The notes: a model not told the origin generated them from the letters alone. 64,000 nt of DNA from DASYXZ01 sp035946625 (GCA_035946625.1 DASYZE010000030.1:1-64000), one strand, 5' to 3'; shown: positions 32,753 through 42,190, counted from the first letter of the stretch. Made by a program: numbers and translations.

Positions 32753-32818
32753 TGAGCAATTCTGACCACACGGGTGAGCAGTACAGAACTGACATGCCAA
32801 CTACTTCGGAGGTATAAG
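32753..32818 (+). promoter_or_regulatory. Four-block promoter of the 32881-33177 gene (plus strand)
   Basis: Plus strand: TGAGCAATTCT, GACCACACGGG, TGAGCAGTACA, GAACTGACATG (32753-32796). A 16-bp gap is followed by TATAAG (32813-32818). It is the only copy on the plus strand and the only one whose gene is on the plus strand, so orientation relative to the gene is kept. It is back to back with the copy at 32576-32639. Confidence 0.85.
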
Positions 32819-32880
32819 AAGTGTGCCTCACCTTTCCAGAAGGAATCGTGTGGAAAGCGGAAACCATTGTAAGGAGCGAG

Positions 32881-33177
32881 ATGTTTGGGCGAGCAGCTTT
32901 CATCAAAGTGAAACCCGGTTGTGAGGGAAAGCTTACCAATTCCATTGAGCACGAACTTGTCCCGACGCTTCGAAGGGAAAAGAGTTTTCGAGGCCTCTTT
33001 GCCCTCATCCTGCCGGGTGGAAACAAAGCGCTCTCATTAAGCCTTTGGGATCATGAGGAGAACGCGGCAGAAAGCTACGCAAAAACGTTTGGCGCCCTGA
33101 CGGGTTGGCGAGAGTGGTCTTGGAGAATTGGCTGGTTCAAGTCCGGGAAGTCCCGTAATCCAATTTCCGCGCCATAG
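32881..33177 (+). CDS. ABM-like protein, probably decayed paralogue
   Basis: The ATG at 32881 has AAGGAG at the right distance. The 98-residue product begins MFGRAAFIKVKPGCEGKL and continues FRGLFALILPGGNKALSLSLWD. These parts align with the 16309-16776 protein. After FGALTG (about residue 75) similarity is lost. Another plus frame over 33108-33155 reads VVLENWLVQVREVP, like the equivalent region of the paralogue, and then meets a stop. A frameshift near 33105 therefore seems likely. The block promoter (32753-32818) remains intact. Confidence 0.6.
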   Translation: MFGRAAFIKVKPGCEGKLTNSIEHELVPTLRREKSFRGLFALILPGGNKALSLSLWDHEENAAESYAKTFGALTGWREWSWRIGWFKSGKSRNPISAP

Positions 33178-33283
33178 AACAAACAACTCTTGAGAGGGAA
33201 CGCGGACCTGCATTTAACTGTTCATTTTCTGGCTAATCGAAGATTTTAACGAAATACGGCAGCACCTGCCACTAGGAGAACTA

Positions 33284-34858
33284 ATGAAAATAGGAATCTT
33301 GTTAGCATTCGCAATTGGGTTGAGCTTGACAGCAACGGCTCAAACCAACCCCCAAACGACCACCGTTGAGCCCGCGGAGCGAACTCACAATTTCCGCGTC
33401 AACGTGATCAGCCGCGACGTGCAGGCAGTGAACTACAGGCATCGCAGCGGGTCGACCAAGTTGGATTTCGCAGGCACGGACCTGATGCCATCCGCGAGCG
33501 GAGAAGCCAAGGTGGAAAGCAAGCGCGGGTCCATGGAAATTGGAGTGGAATTTGGCGGCTTACAAAGACCCACCACTTTCGGCAACGAATACCTGACTTA
33601 CGTCCTGTGGGCCATCTCTCCGGAAGGCCGGGCCTTGAATCTGGGCGAGATTTTGAGGGGCGAGAACAGCCGCAGCAAGCTGGAGGTGACCACGGACCTT
33701 CAGGCTTTCGCGATGATCGTTACCGCGGAGCCCTATTATGCCGTACGCCAGCCCAGCAACCTGGTGGTGCTCGAAAATGTTGTTCGCAGCGATACCAAAG
33801 GAACGTCCGAGGCAGTGAATGCCAAGTACGAGCTGATGGAGCGAGGCGGCTACATTCCCACCGGCTACAAGTTTGACCCAGTGGTCCTGAATGCCAGGTT
33901 GCCGCTGGAATTCTTCGAAGCGCGTAACGCGCTTCGCATCGCTCAATCCGAGGGTGCCGAGCAGTACGCAGGCGACAGTTATCAGCACGCTGTCCAGTTG
34001 ATGAGCACAACGGACGAATATGCCACCAGAAGGAACGTCCCAAGAAGGCAGCTGATCGCAGTCGCACGCGAGGCAGTCCAAACGGCCGAAGACGCACGCG
34101 AGATTGCGGTCAAGAAGATGCGAGAGGACCGCGAAGCCAACGAACGCCAGGCATCATCGGACGCAGAGGCCCGATCGAAGGCGGAAGCCGAAGAGGCAAA
34201 CCGGCAGAAAGATAAGGCAGTTGCGGAAGCAGCCGAAGATGCCGCCAAGTCAAAACACGAATTAGCGGAGAAGCAGGCTGCATCGGATGCCGCCATCACC
34301 GCAGCCGCGACGGATGCGGAAAAATCACGTATGGCTGCCCTGGAGCAGAGCGAGCAGGCGCGCAAACTCGCCGCCGAGCAATCCGAGCAGGAGAAGCAGG
34401 AATTGCGCAACAAACTGTCGGCACAGCTGAACCTGATCCTGGAAACCCGCGACAGCGCGAGAGGCCTCATCGTCAACATATCCGATGTCCTCTTTGACAC
34501 CGGGAAGTACACCCTCAGACCCGGGGCTCGCGAAAAGCTGGCCAAGGTTTCGGGCATCATCCTGGCCTATCCCAGCTTGAACCTGGAAGTGGATGGCAAT
34601 ACGGACAGCGTCGGAACGGAAGATTCCAACATGACCCTGTCAGAAAACCGTGCCAACGCAGTTCGCGATTACCTGATCGAGCAGGGAATTAATGCCGCAT
34701 CTGTGGAGGCCCGTGGATTTGGCGAAAGCCAGCCCGTGGCCACCAATGATACGGCCGAAGGCCGGCAGCAGAATCGTCGAGTGGAATTGGTGGTTTCCGG
34801 AGATGTGATCGGAACTCACTTGCGCCCAGTGGCGAGCGGAGCGATGCTGCAGAAATAG
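33284..34858 (+). CDS. OmpA-family protein with helical charged middle
   Basis: The ATG has AGGAG upstream. The 524-residue protein has a signal peptide (about 1-19, ending ATAQ) and a beta-rich N-terminal domain (about 35-190). A long Ala/Glu/Lys/Arg coiled-coil follows (about 215-385). The OmpA-like peptidoglycan-binding domain (about 395-500) shows VLFDTGKYTLRPGAREKLAKV, VDGNTDSVGTEDSNMTLSENRANAV and ARGFGESQPVATNDTAEGRQQNRRVEL, which retains the diaminopimelate-contacting Asp/Arg pattern. It anchors an outer-membrane or periplasmic structure to the wall. It stands alone on the plus strand after the regulon region. Confidence 0.9.
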   Translation: MKIGILLAFAIGLSLTATAQTNPQTTTVEPAERTHNFRVNVISRDVQAVNYRHRSGSTKLDFAGTDLMPSASGEAKVESKRGSMEIGVEFGGLQRPTTFGNEYLTYVLWAISPEGRALNLGEILRGENSRSKLEVTTDLQAFAMIVTAEPYYAVRQPSNLVVLENVVRSDTKGTSEAVNAKYELMERGGYIPTGYKFDPVVLNARLPLEFFEARNALRIAQSEGAEQYAGDSYQHAVQLMSTTDEYATRRNVPRRQLIAVAREAVQTAEDAREIAVKKMREDREANERQASSDAEARSKAEAEEANRQKDKAVAEAAEDAAKSKHELAEKQAASDAAITAAATDAEKSRMAALEQSEQARKLAAEQSEQEKQELRNKLSAQLNLILETRDSARGLIVNISDVLFDTGKYTLRPGAREKLAKVSGIILAYPSLNLEVDGNTDSVGTEDSNMTLSENRANAVRDYLIEQGINAASVEARGFGESQPVATNDTAEGRQQNRRVELVVSGDVIGTHLRPVASGAMLQK

Positions 34859-35167
34859 TCCCTTCGAAGCGGGCCGCGCCGTCGACGTTCGCCTGAGGTC
34901 CTATATGACATGCCCGGTCGGCTGTCGAGGGGCTCGGATCCGGAAGTTGGCAGCTTCTTCATGGAACAAAGCCCCTGCCCGTCGGCGATCCAAATGTATG
35001 GGCCGGCGATGGGGATCCCCTGAGTCGGGATGCACGTGGTCCGTGGAGGCTCCCAGCACTGAAAACTCTACCGGGCCTTCGATTCAGAGGTGGTCGAGTG
35101 TATGTAATCGGCTGCCAGAAAGTTAATTATGGGAATCCCGTATACATATATTCGGAGGGTTAAACAA
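34859..35167. other. Intergenic stretch with no supported gene
   Basis: No frame here has a ribosome binding site or family signature. The end (35140-35160, with an AT-rich run before GGAGGG) is the start region of the AsmA-like gene. Confidence 0.6.
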
Positions 35168-36799
35168 GTGACTGGGGAATGTTTCGCCATTTCTGCACCC
35201 AGCGGCGCGGGAGAGGCCGCCACGCCGGGACAAGGATGGGCGGTTGGATGGTGGATGATCGCTGGAGCGGCGCTCATTGCCATCGCAGGCATCGTGCTGA
35301 TCGTGTTGGCCTGGAACTGGCCGTTTACGCAAGAGGCTGTCACCAAAGCGCTGCAGGACCGATTCGCCCGACCCGTCCAAATCCGCAGCTTCCGCTTGAC
35401 CTACTTTCCACCAGGGTGCGTGGCTGAAGGGGTCAGTTTCATGCACCATCATCGCCAAGACCTGCCACCGTTGATCACGGTCGAGACGCTGATCATTCGG
35501 GGAAGTTACAATGGCCTGTTCCGGATTCACAAGCGCGTGGATGAGGTCCAGGTAAAGGGATTGCACGTTTTGATACCGCCACCGGGACCGAGCGGCCAGC
35601 CACATAGTGTGCTGCCGCTAACAACCAGCACCTCGGGCGCTTCGGTCACGATTGGTGAGATCACTACAGAAGACGCGCTGTTGGAGTTTATGCCCCGGCT
35701 GCCGGACAAAGAAGCCTTCAAGCTGCCGGTTCACCGGTTGACATTGGACCAGGTCGGCGAGAACCGGTCCATCCGCTACCATGCAGAGGTGTTGAATACT
35801 GAGCCGCCAGGGGAAATTCGGTCAGATGGTGAGATCGGCCCCTGGAACGAAGATAACCCGGGCAGTACCTCGGTGAGTGGTTCCTACACTTACAAGCACG
35901 TGGATCTGGGCGTGTTTGAGGGACTTTCTGGGACACTATCGTCCCAAGGCACCTTTAGTGGCAGCCTCAGCCATATCGATGCGGACGGCGAAGCCGAGGT
36001 GCCCGACTTCCGCGTATCCGGAAGCAGCCATAGTGTTCACTTGATTTCGAAATTCCAAGCGGTTGTGGATGGAACAAATGGTGACACCTATCTCCAGAGC
36101 GTGGTCTCGCACTTTCAGCGAACCACTCTGACGTCGAATGGAAGCATAGTCGGGCACTCCGGCCAGCACGGAAAAACAGCTCGGATTGATTTCGCCGTGG
36201 ATGGAGGCCGCATTGAGGATTTGTTGTCCCTCGTTACGGACGAGAAACGTCCGTCGATGACTGGCATTATCAGTCTGCGCGCAAGAATTCAATTGCCCCC
36301 GGGGACTCCGGAATTCTTGACGAAGCTGGACCTCGCAGGTGGTTTTGGCATTGACAGTGGACGCTTCACGGACCCCGACACTCAGCACCCGGTGAATGCA
36401 TTAACCGAGAGTTCGCGTGGCGAGAATAAGAAGCTGCAAGCCGAGGACCCGGAAACGGTGATCTCGCAGCTTAGTGGAAAGGTCTCGGTGAAGAATGGGG
36501 TCGCAACTCTGTCCAACATTTCTTTCAGCGCTCCGGGCACTCGCGCGCAGCTTCACGGCACCTACAACTTGCTTGACCAAAAAGTTGACCTCCATGGAAT
36601 TTTGTACACCAATGGAAAGTTGTCCGATACCTCGTCGGGATTCAAAGCGCTGGTATTGAAGGCAGTCACTCCGTTCCTGAAAGGGAAGTCCGTTACCGTG
36701 GTTCCCTTCTCGATTACGGGCACACCTTCCAACCCCTCTTACGCGTTGGATTTCGCTAACAAAAGCAGGGAATCCTCTCTCCCCGCGCCCCTCCGTTAA
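35168..36799 (+). CDS. AsmA-like membrane-anchored protein
   Basis: The GTG at 35168 follows GGAGGG and is preferred to the in-frame ATG at 35129, which has no ribosome binding site. The 543-residue product has one N-terminal transmembrane helix (about 26-48) followed by an AsmA/TamB-like series of beta strands. It begins ALQDRFARPVQIRSFRLTYFPPGCVAEGV and ends with the AsmA C-terminal signature (SGKVSVKNGVATLSNISFSA, GTYNLLDQKVDLHG, PFSITGTPSNPSYALD). Such proteins span or line the periplasm and are implicated in lipid transport and outer-membrane assembly. No neighbour is obviously linked. Confidence 0.8.
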   Translation: MTGECFAISAPSGAGEAATPGQGWAVGWWMIAGAALIAIAGIVLIVLAWNWPFTQEAVTKALQDRFARPVQIRSFRLTYFPPGCVAEGVSFMHHHRQDLPPLITVETLIIRGSYNGLFRIHKRVDEVQVKGLHVLIPPPGPSGQPHSVLPLTTSTSGASVTIGEITTEDALLEFMPRLPDKEAFKLPVHRLTLDQVGENRSIRYHAEVLNTEPPGEIRSDGEIGPWNEDNPGSTSVSGSYTYKHVDLGVFEGLSGTLSSQGTFSGSLSHIDADGEAEVPDFRVSGSSHSVHLISKFQAVVDGTNGDTYLQSVVSHFQRTTLTSNGSIVGHSGQHGKTARIDFAVDGGRIEDLLSLVTDEKRPSMTGIISLRARIQLPPGTPEFLTKLDLAGGFGIDSGRFTDPDTQHPVNALTESSRGENKKLQAEDPETVISQLSGKVSVKNGVATLSNISFSAPGTRAQLHGTYNLLDQKVDLHGILYTNGKLSDTSSGFKALVLKAVTPFLKGKSVTVVPFSITGTPSNPSYALDFANKSRESSLPAPLR

Positions 36800-37185
36800 G
36801 CACACGAACGATGCAAGAAATGCCAGCTTGGTCTTGACCTTCGTCCTTTACATCGGCAGGTTTGAATTAAGAACGAATGTTGAGCTTCCCCTTCAACCGT
36901 AGCTTGTTGGGTTTCTTGGTACCATTTCAGTGACACGTGTGTTTTGAATGTGAAAGCGCCCTTTAGGCTCTTTGGGTTTTGTGCCCAAACAAATATCGTG
37001 AAAAGTCGTACTGGCTCAGGTGGGTTTAGCTTTTTCAGTAATTTATGCTGCGGGAGAATGCTTATTGTGATGCTGGCTCCCGGCTGTTTGGTACCAATTG
37101 GTACCAATCTCTTGCACAGAAGGAATGGTGACCAGTCGTGAGATCTCTCTTCGTTGTAGAGCTGCAATCACTTATCCGGAGGGTT
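36800..37185. other. Intergenic stretch with no supported gene
   Basis: A minus frame of 123 codons (36796-37167) has no start signal and no recognisable fold. A tandem GGTACCAATT-type repeat near 37090 is present. The stretch lies between the AsmA-like gene and the tRNA gene. Confidence 0.5.
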
Positions 37186-37262
<77 letters not shown>

Positions 37263-37427
37263 CTGGTACTATACCGCGATTGCTTCCATTGGACAACATG
37301 TTTTCCTTCCCTTCCGCTTGCCACGGATCTAACTCTGGTTCATTCGCCTTCTCTGCGATGCCCGCAGGCGGTGGCACTGTGCTAAAATCAAAGGTTTTGG
37401 GGCGGCGGACCATCCTTACTATTTCGC

Positions 37428-37910
37428 ATGAGTGCGCGAACTTCAAAAACCGCAGTCAAGAATTTTGCCCTTAACCGGCAGGCGGGGCATTACTATCACT
37501 TGCTGGAAAAATTTGAGGCGGGAATCGAATTGACCGGGACCGAAGTGAAGTCCATTCGAGAAGGGAAGGTTACGCTCAAAGACGGATACGCCCTTGTGCG
37601 GGGGAATGAAGCGTGGCTGGTGGATTGTCATATCAGCGGATATTCAGCGGGCAGTTACTTGAACCCCGACCCCTTGCGTGACCGCCGCCTGCTTCTTCGG
37701 CGCGAGCAAATCAACAAACTCAAAGGGCGCACTCAGGAGAAGGGTTTGACGCTCATACCGACCCGACTCTACCTGAAGAAGAATTTGATCAAGTGTGAAA
37801 TTGCCCTGGCCAAGGGCAAAAACGTTTTCGATAAACGGGAAACCGAACGCCGGCGGACCATCGACCGCGAAACCGAAATAGAAATGCGTGAGCATCGAAG
37901 CAGGTACTAG
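37428..37910 (+). CDS. smpB: SsrA-binding protein SmpB
   Basis: A 160-residue protein of normal family length with all hallmark blocks: NRQAGHYYHLLEKFEAGIEL, GTEVKSIREGKVTLKDGYA, HISGYSAGSYLNPDPLRDR, LLLRREQINKL and the C-terminal RETEIEMREHRSRY. SmpB delivers tmRNA to stalled ribosomes. No ssrA gene is visible in this window. It stands between the initiator tRNA and the aminopeptidase gene. Confidence 0.97.
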   Translation: MSARTSKTAVKNFALNRQAGHYYHLLEKFEAGIELTGTEVKSIREGKVTLKDGYALVRGNEAWLVDCHISGYSAGSYLNPDPLRDRRLLLRREQINKLKGRTQEKGLTLIPTRLYLKKNLIKCEIALAKGKNVFDKRETERRRTIDRETEIEMREHRSRY

Positions 37911-38021
37911 GTGCTGGTGATGAAAGTTGGGGATGGTTGGACGCGAGGGGCCGGTGGCCCAGGCATAGTCACGAACGCCGAAATCCTAATTTCCAAATCC
38001 TGATGTTCCCAAGGAGACGCC

Positions 38022-39509
38022 TTGAAAATCGAATTCAGGAGTGAACCAATTGCGGACCTTAAATGCTCAGTTCTTGTAGCTTTTGGATTTGAAGGTAATC
38101 CCGCCGCCAGCGGCACGGTGGAGCAACTCCCTGAAGGCGCGCGCACGCTGCTCGAAGAATTGCGGGTCTCGGGCGAGTTGACGGGCAAGCTTTTCGAATT
38201 CACCCTCGTCCACCGGCCCGTGGGCACCAAGGCCAACAAGCTTTTGGTCGTGGGTGCTGGAAAGAAAGAAAATTTCAATAACGCCCAGCTCCGGCGCTTA
38301 AGCGGCGCGGCGGTTCGCCACCTCCGGGCACGCGGGGTGCACGAAGTCGCGTGGCTGCTTGGCCGGCGTGAGCCCAAGGCGGAAGAGGTCCAAAGCATTG
38401 TCGAAGGCGCGATCGTGGCCGATTACGACGCCGACACCCTGCGGACGGAGCGGGACGGTGATCGTCGAATTGACCGGCTTGACCTGGTGGCCGATGGGAC
38501 CGTCGATGACGTAGCGCGCGCCGCGCTTGAGCGTGGCCGCATCATCGCGGAAGCCCAAACATTTACGCGCGACTTGGTGAACGAGCCTTCCAACACGTTG
38601 ACGCCCACCAAGCTCGCGGAGCGCGCCCAGGAGATGGCGGCGAAATTCGGGCTCGATTGTAGAGTGCTGGGCACGCAGGAAATTCAAGACCTGAAGATGG
38701 GCGCCTTTTGGGGCGTGGCGCGGGGAAGCGACGAACCGCCAAAGCTCATCGTGGTGCGCTATGCGCATCCTGGGGCGCCGGAGGCGCCCGTGATCGGCCT
38801 GGTGGGGAAGGGCATCACGTTCGATACCGGAGGTATTTCCATCAAGCCCGCGGCGGACATGCATGAGATGAAGACCGATATGGCCGGCGGTGCGACCATG
38901 CTGGGAGTGATGCAGGCTATTGCCCAGCTCAAACCACGGGTTCGCGTGATGGCGCTGGTGCCCGCCACAGAAAACATGCCGGGCGGTAATGCCTACAAGC
39001 CCGGAGACGTGATCACGTCCATGTCGGGAAAGACGATTGAAATCCTGAATACGGATGCCGAAGGCCGTCTGGTGCTTGCGGATGCTCTCACTTACGCCAG
39101 GCAACTTGGCGCGACGGTCCTGATCGACGCGGCCACACTCACGGGCGCGGTAATGATTGCCCTCGGCAACATCACCACCGGCGTGTTTGGCTACAATCAG
39201 GATTGGGTGGACCGCGTCCTGGCCAGCGCCAAAGCGGTTGGAGAAAAAATGTGGCAACTTCCGGTGGACGAAGACTATCGAGAGCAATACAAGAGTGCAA
39301 TCGCTGATATCGCCAACACCGGCGGGCGCTACGGCGGAGCGATTACTGCCGCCATGTTTGTGGGCGAGTTTGCCGGCGACACGCCCTGGGTTCACCTGGA
39401 CATCGCGGGAACCCGTTGGTCAAATGAGGAGAAACCCTATCGCGCCAAAGGTCCCACCGGGCACGGCATTCCAACCTTGGTGCACCTGCTCACCAATTTG
39501 TCTAATTAA
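38022..39509 (+). CDS. pepA: Leucyl aminopeptidase (M17)
   Basis: A 495-residue protein with the M17 N-terminal macro-like domain (about 1-165) and the C-terminal peptidase domain. Two-metal site and catalytic residues are present in VGKGITFDTGGISIKP, MKTDMAGGATMLG and NTDAEGRLVLADAL; the last is the family signature. Length is normal. It removes N-terminal residues from peptides in the cytosol as a hexamer. It lies 111 bp after smpB in the same direction and may share transcription. Confidence 0.96.
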   Translation: MKIEFRSEPIADLKCSVLVAFGFEGNPAASGTVEQLPEGARTLLEELRVSGELTGKLFEFTLVHRPVGTKANKLLVVGAGKKENFNNAQLRRLSGAAVRHLRARGVHEVAWLLGRREPKAEEVQSIVEGAIVADYDADTLRTERDGDRRIDRLDLVADGTVDDVARAALERGRIIAEAQTFTRDLVNEPSNTLTPTKLAERAQEMAAKFGLDCRVLGTQEIQDLKMGAFWGVARGSDEPPKLIVVRYAHPGAPEAPVIGLVGKGITFDTGGISIKPAADMHEMKTDMAGGATMLGVMQAIAQLKPRVRVMALVPATENMPGGNAYKPGDVITSMSGKTIEILNTDAEGRLVLADALTYARQLGATVLIDAATLTGAVMIALGNITTGVFGYNQDWVDRVLASAKAVGEKMWQLPVDEDYREQYKSAIADIANTGGRYGGAITAAMFVGEFAGDTPWVHLDIAGTRWSNEEKPYRAKGPTGHGIPTLVHLLTNLSN

Positions 39510-39536
39510 ACGAGGTTCGTCTATCCTCGTCCGTGG

Positions 39537-41951
39537 TCACTGAAGAGTGACCAAAACCTGAATGGTCCCTTTTCCTTTGGGCAGTGGTTCAAGAGCTTTG
39601 CCCACCACCGCGCCTAACATCCGCCGCCGGTCTGTCCCTTTCATCGCGTAGCCAGGGGTGCTGGACGTCACCAGCAAGTCGCCCCGGGCCACCGGCCCGT
39701 TCTCCGCACTAACTTTGCAGGGCACGATACCCACGATGGCCATTGGCACTTCTTTCTCCAACTCCGCGGCGGGCTCTGCGACGCTGTGAGGCGTGGCAAG
39801 CATGCCCGGTTTCGTCGAATAAATCCCGGCGACCAGCGTCGAGTAGGCGCGAACCGATCGCTTCAACCGCCGGTCGGATTGCGGGTCGATGACCAGGACG
39901 TCTCCGGGCTCGTAGCCCAATCGGTTGCCATGCACCGCCACCGACTCGGCAAAGTCAGCGCCCGAGGAAGCGTAGCCGCCGTCAGCGAAGACCTTGCCCG
40001 TGGTGTCCACTCGAAACACGTGGAAGCCCCCCGGCGCCATCCCGAGAAGAATCGTCCCACTGGAACCACTGACACTGAAAATGCCCGCAGTGCCCCCGTT
40101 GCCGGTTGTGTTTCCTTCCACCCCGACTCCCCCAGAGCTCGCCGTCTCGCCGTAAACGCCGATCATGAATCCGCTGGAGTTATTGGTTGCGCCGTGGACT
40201 CCATAGACTCCGGCGGTACCAGTGACAGCATAATTCGAAGCTGTTGCGTTCAAGCCGAAAGGTAGATTGGGATTGTTCACTTGCAAGTCAGCATCGACTT
40301 GAGTTGTGCCATTCACTTCGAGCTTGGTGGCGGGCGCGGCAATTCCAATACCCACGTTGCCAGAGTCTTTCACCACAAAGCGACCTCCGATTGTTCCAAT
40401 GGCATCAATCGCAAAATCACCCGAACCTCCCCACGATGCGAGCACCGGATTGGTGGTCCCCAACGAAGGTCCATCGGCGCGAAAGAAATTGTTCCCTGTC
40501 CCCACATGCACTGCTCCGGTAAAGGTAGCCCCTGTTATCGGTCCGTTAAACGTAGCTCCCGTGGCGACTAAAGTGCCGCTCAACGTAGCTCCCGAGCCGT
40601 CGATCCTTCCTGACCCATCCACTCCGAAGACATGAAAGCTGCCGTTCTTACCTTCCAAAACTTCCCCTCCCGCGCTGCTGAACACACCTGCGATACCGTT
40701 GGGGTCTGTCACCTGGCCCATCACGCCTACGCTCGAAACATCATTGCCCACGCCAAGGACGCCGGCGCCGGCTCCATTCGTGGTCCCAACCACTCCGTTG
40801 CTCGCGGCGCTTGTCCCGTTCACAGTGCCATTTACGTCCAGCGTAGCGGCGGGTGTGGTGGTTCCGATGCCCACGTTGCCTGCCGAAGTAATTCGCATCC
40901 GCTCGGTCTGGTTGCCGCCGTTGGCGCGCGTGTCAAAGACCATGGCGGTGGCGTAATTGCCCTGAATGCTGTTCTCTTTGATCCCCCGGATGTTGGCAAA
41001 GCCCGCCTTGTTGGTGGTCCCGTTGTAATACCCGGAGAAAAGTATTCCGCCGCCAGTGCCTGCCGTGGCAGAGGTACTGTCCCCTAAAATGAAATTGAAG
41101 CGGGCGTCTGAGTCCGATGACGTGGGCCCAAAGATGTGGAGCCGGGCCTGCGGCGTGGTCGTCCCGAAACCCAGGTTGCCGTTGAATTGGACCAGGTTCG
41201 CGCTCTCGAGGTTGCACGCGGTGGTGAACAGCGCGATGGAATTGGTGGCAGCGGTGCCATCACTGGTCACGCTACTGCACGCCGTCACCGGTGATTTGCT
41301 GGTGGACTGGCTTTTCCGAGTTTTGCCGCTCGACCCGGTCTGCGCCGTGTTGGTGGTGACCGCCGAAGTAGCCGTGGCAGAGGCCGTGCCACTCTGCGTG
41401 TCGGAGAGCATGTAGGCGGAGGCGGGCTTGCCGCCTAGAGTCTCCGCATCGCCTGCTTTCAGTGCGTAGGGGACGCTCACCAGCAGCACGCGCGGCTGCT
41501 GCTCGGTCTCCGATCCCACCTGGATGCCGAGCCAATGCGCCTCGCCGGAAGTGAACAAGTCGATGGGGAGTCCGTCGGTGTGCAGGGCGCCGAGCAGAGC
41601 GGTGTACCGGCCAAGCTCGTCGGCCTGCACGCTCTGAGTTTCAAACCAGAGCGGGCTGCCGCCTGCTTCGGTGCTGTAGAGAGAGAAAGTGACGTCGACC
41701 GTCCCGCTCAAAGGCTTCCCGGCGGCATCACGCACTACGCCGCCGAACTTCATCAGCCGAGGAACGACAGTTTGAGCGCTTGCGGAAACGCTGGAAGTTG
41801 TTGCGGGCAAGCCCCGCTCACGTGAATTGGCATTTGAAATAGAAGCGTCATCACCCCTAGGAGTGGAAGGCCGCAAAGTCTGAGCGTCCACTTCAATTAC
41901 CAACGGCAAAATCGCAGCAAGTACCAGCATCGATGTTTTAAGACGGCTCAT
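39537..41951 (-). CDS. Large exported surface protein with fibre-like repeats
   Basis: The ATG at 41951 (MSRLKTSMLVLAAIL) follows GAGAGGGAA. The 804-residue protein has a signal peptide (about 1-23) and a beta domain (about 65-165, FGGVVRDAAGKPLSGTVDVT). Next comes a Thr/Ser/Ala/Gly-rich region with phage-tail-like repeats (FNGNLGFGTTTPQARLHI, ITSAGNVGIGTTTPAATLDV, KDSGNVGIGIAAPATKLEV). The C-terminal domain (about 660-804) begins YASSGADFAESV and includes GDVLVIDP. This layout is common in Acidobacteriota exported proteins, and the GIGTTTP repeats resemble tail-fibre proteins with a terminal processing domain. Function is unknown; surface or extracellular fibre is likely. Confidence 0.75.
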   Translation of the reverse strand: MSRLKTSMLVLAAILPLVIEVDAQTLRPSTPRGDDASISNANSRERGLPATTSSVSASAQTVVPRLMKFGGVVRDAAGKPLSGTVDVTFSLYSTEAGGSPLWFETQSVQADELGRYTALLGALHTDGLPIDLFTSGEAHWLGIQVGSETEQQPRVLLVSVPYALKAGDAETLGGKPASAYMLSDTQSGTASATATSAVTTNTAQTGSSGKTRKSQSTSKSPVTACSSVTSDGTAATNSIALFTTACNLESANLVQFNGNLGFGTTTPQARLHIFGPTSSDSDARFNFILGDSTSATAGTGGGILFSGYYNGTTNKAGFANIRGIKENSIQGNYATAMVFDTRANGGNQTERMRITSAGNVGIGTTTPAATLDVNGTVNGTSAASNGVVGTTNGAGAGVLGVGNDVSSVGVMGQVTDPNGIAGVFSSAGGEVLEGKNGSFHVFGVDGSGRIDGSGATLSGTLVATGATFNGPITGATFTGAVHVGTGNNFFRADGPSLGTTNPVLASWGGSGDFAIDAIGTIGGRFVVKDSGNVGIGIAAPATKLEVNGTTQVDADLQVNNPNLPFGLNATASNYAVTGTAGVYGVHGATNNSSGFMIGVYGETASSGGVGVEGNTTGNGGTAGIFSVSGSSGTILLGMAPGGFHVFRVDTTGKVFADGGYASSGADFAESVAVHGNRLGYEPGDVLVIDPQSDRRLKRSVRAYSTLVAGIYSTKPGMLATPHSVAEPAAELEKEVPMAIVGIVPCKVSAENGPVARGDLLVTSSTPGYAMKGTDRRRMLGAVVGKALEPLPKGKGTIQVLVTLQ

Positions 41952-42190
41952 TGAGTTCCCTCTCTTCTTAAGCGCTATTTCCCCGATTGGGTTCGAACTG
42001 GTCGGAACCATAATGAGAGCGGGCCAAACCCGTCAAGGCAGAAACGGTAAGCTTTTGGTGAGCTTTGGATGAGCGGCCAACCTTTCCTTATTCATTGACA
42101 TAGGGACGGTTCCGACGCAACTCTCTGGTTTTTTCAAGGTGATTTGTTGTATGATAGTCAGAATTCAACGAAACCTTGACGGGGAGTGGT

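Noticed and set aside
33205..33235. Possible fifteenth block copy before the OmpA gene
   Set aside because: TTAGC and GAACAG are present on the minus strand but spaced 8 instead of 6 and without the other blocks or a -10; it points away from the OmpA gene.
34905..35126. 73-codon plus frame between OmpA and AsmA-like genes
   Set aside because: Arg/Ser/Trp-rich composition typical of chance frames; no start signal.
36796..37167. Minus frame of 123 codons next to the tRNA as an integrase remnant
   Set aside because: No recombinase motif and no start signal; the tRNA 3' end is not duplicated nearby.
38298..39395. Long minus frame opposite the aminopeptidase gene
   Set aside because: It is the antisense shadow of pepA. 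The family signatures are all on the plus strand.
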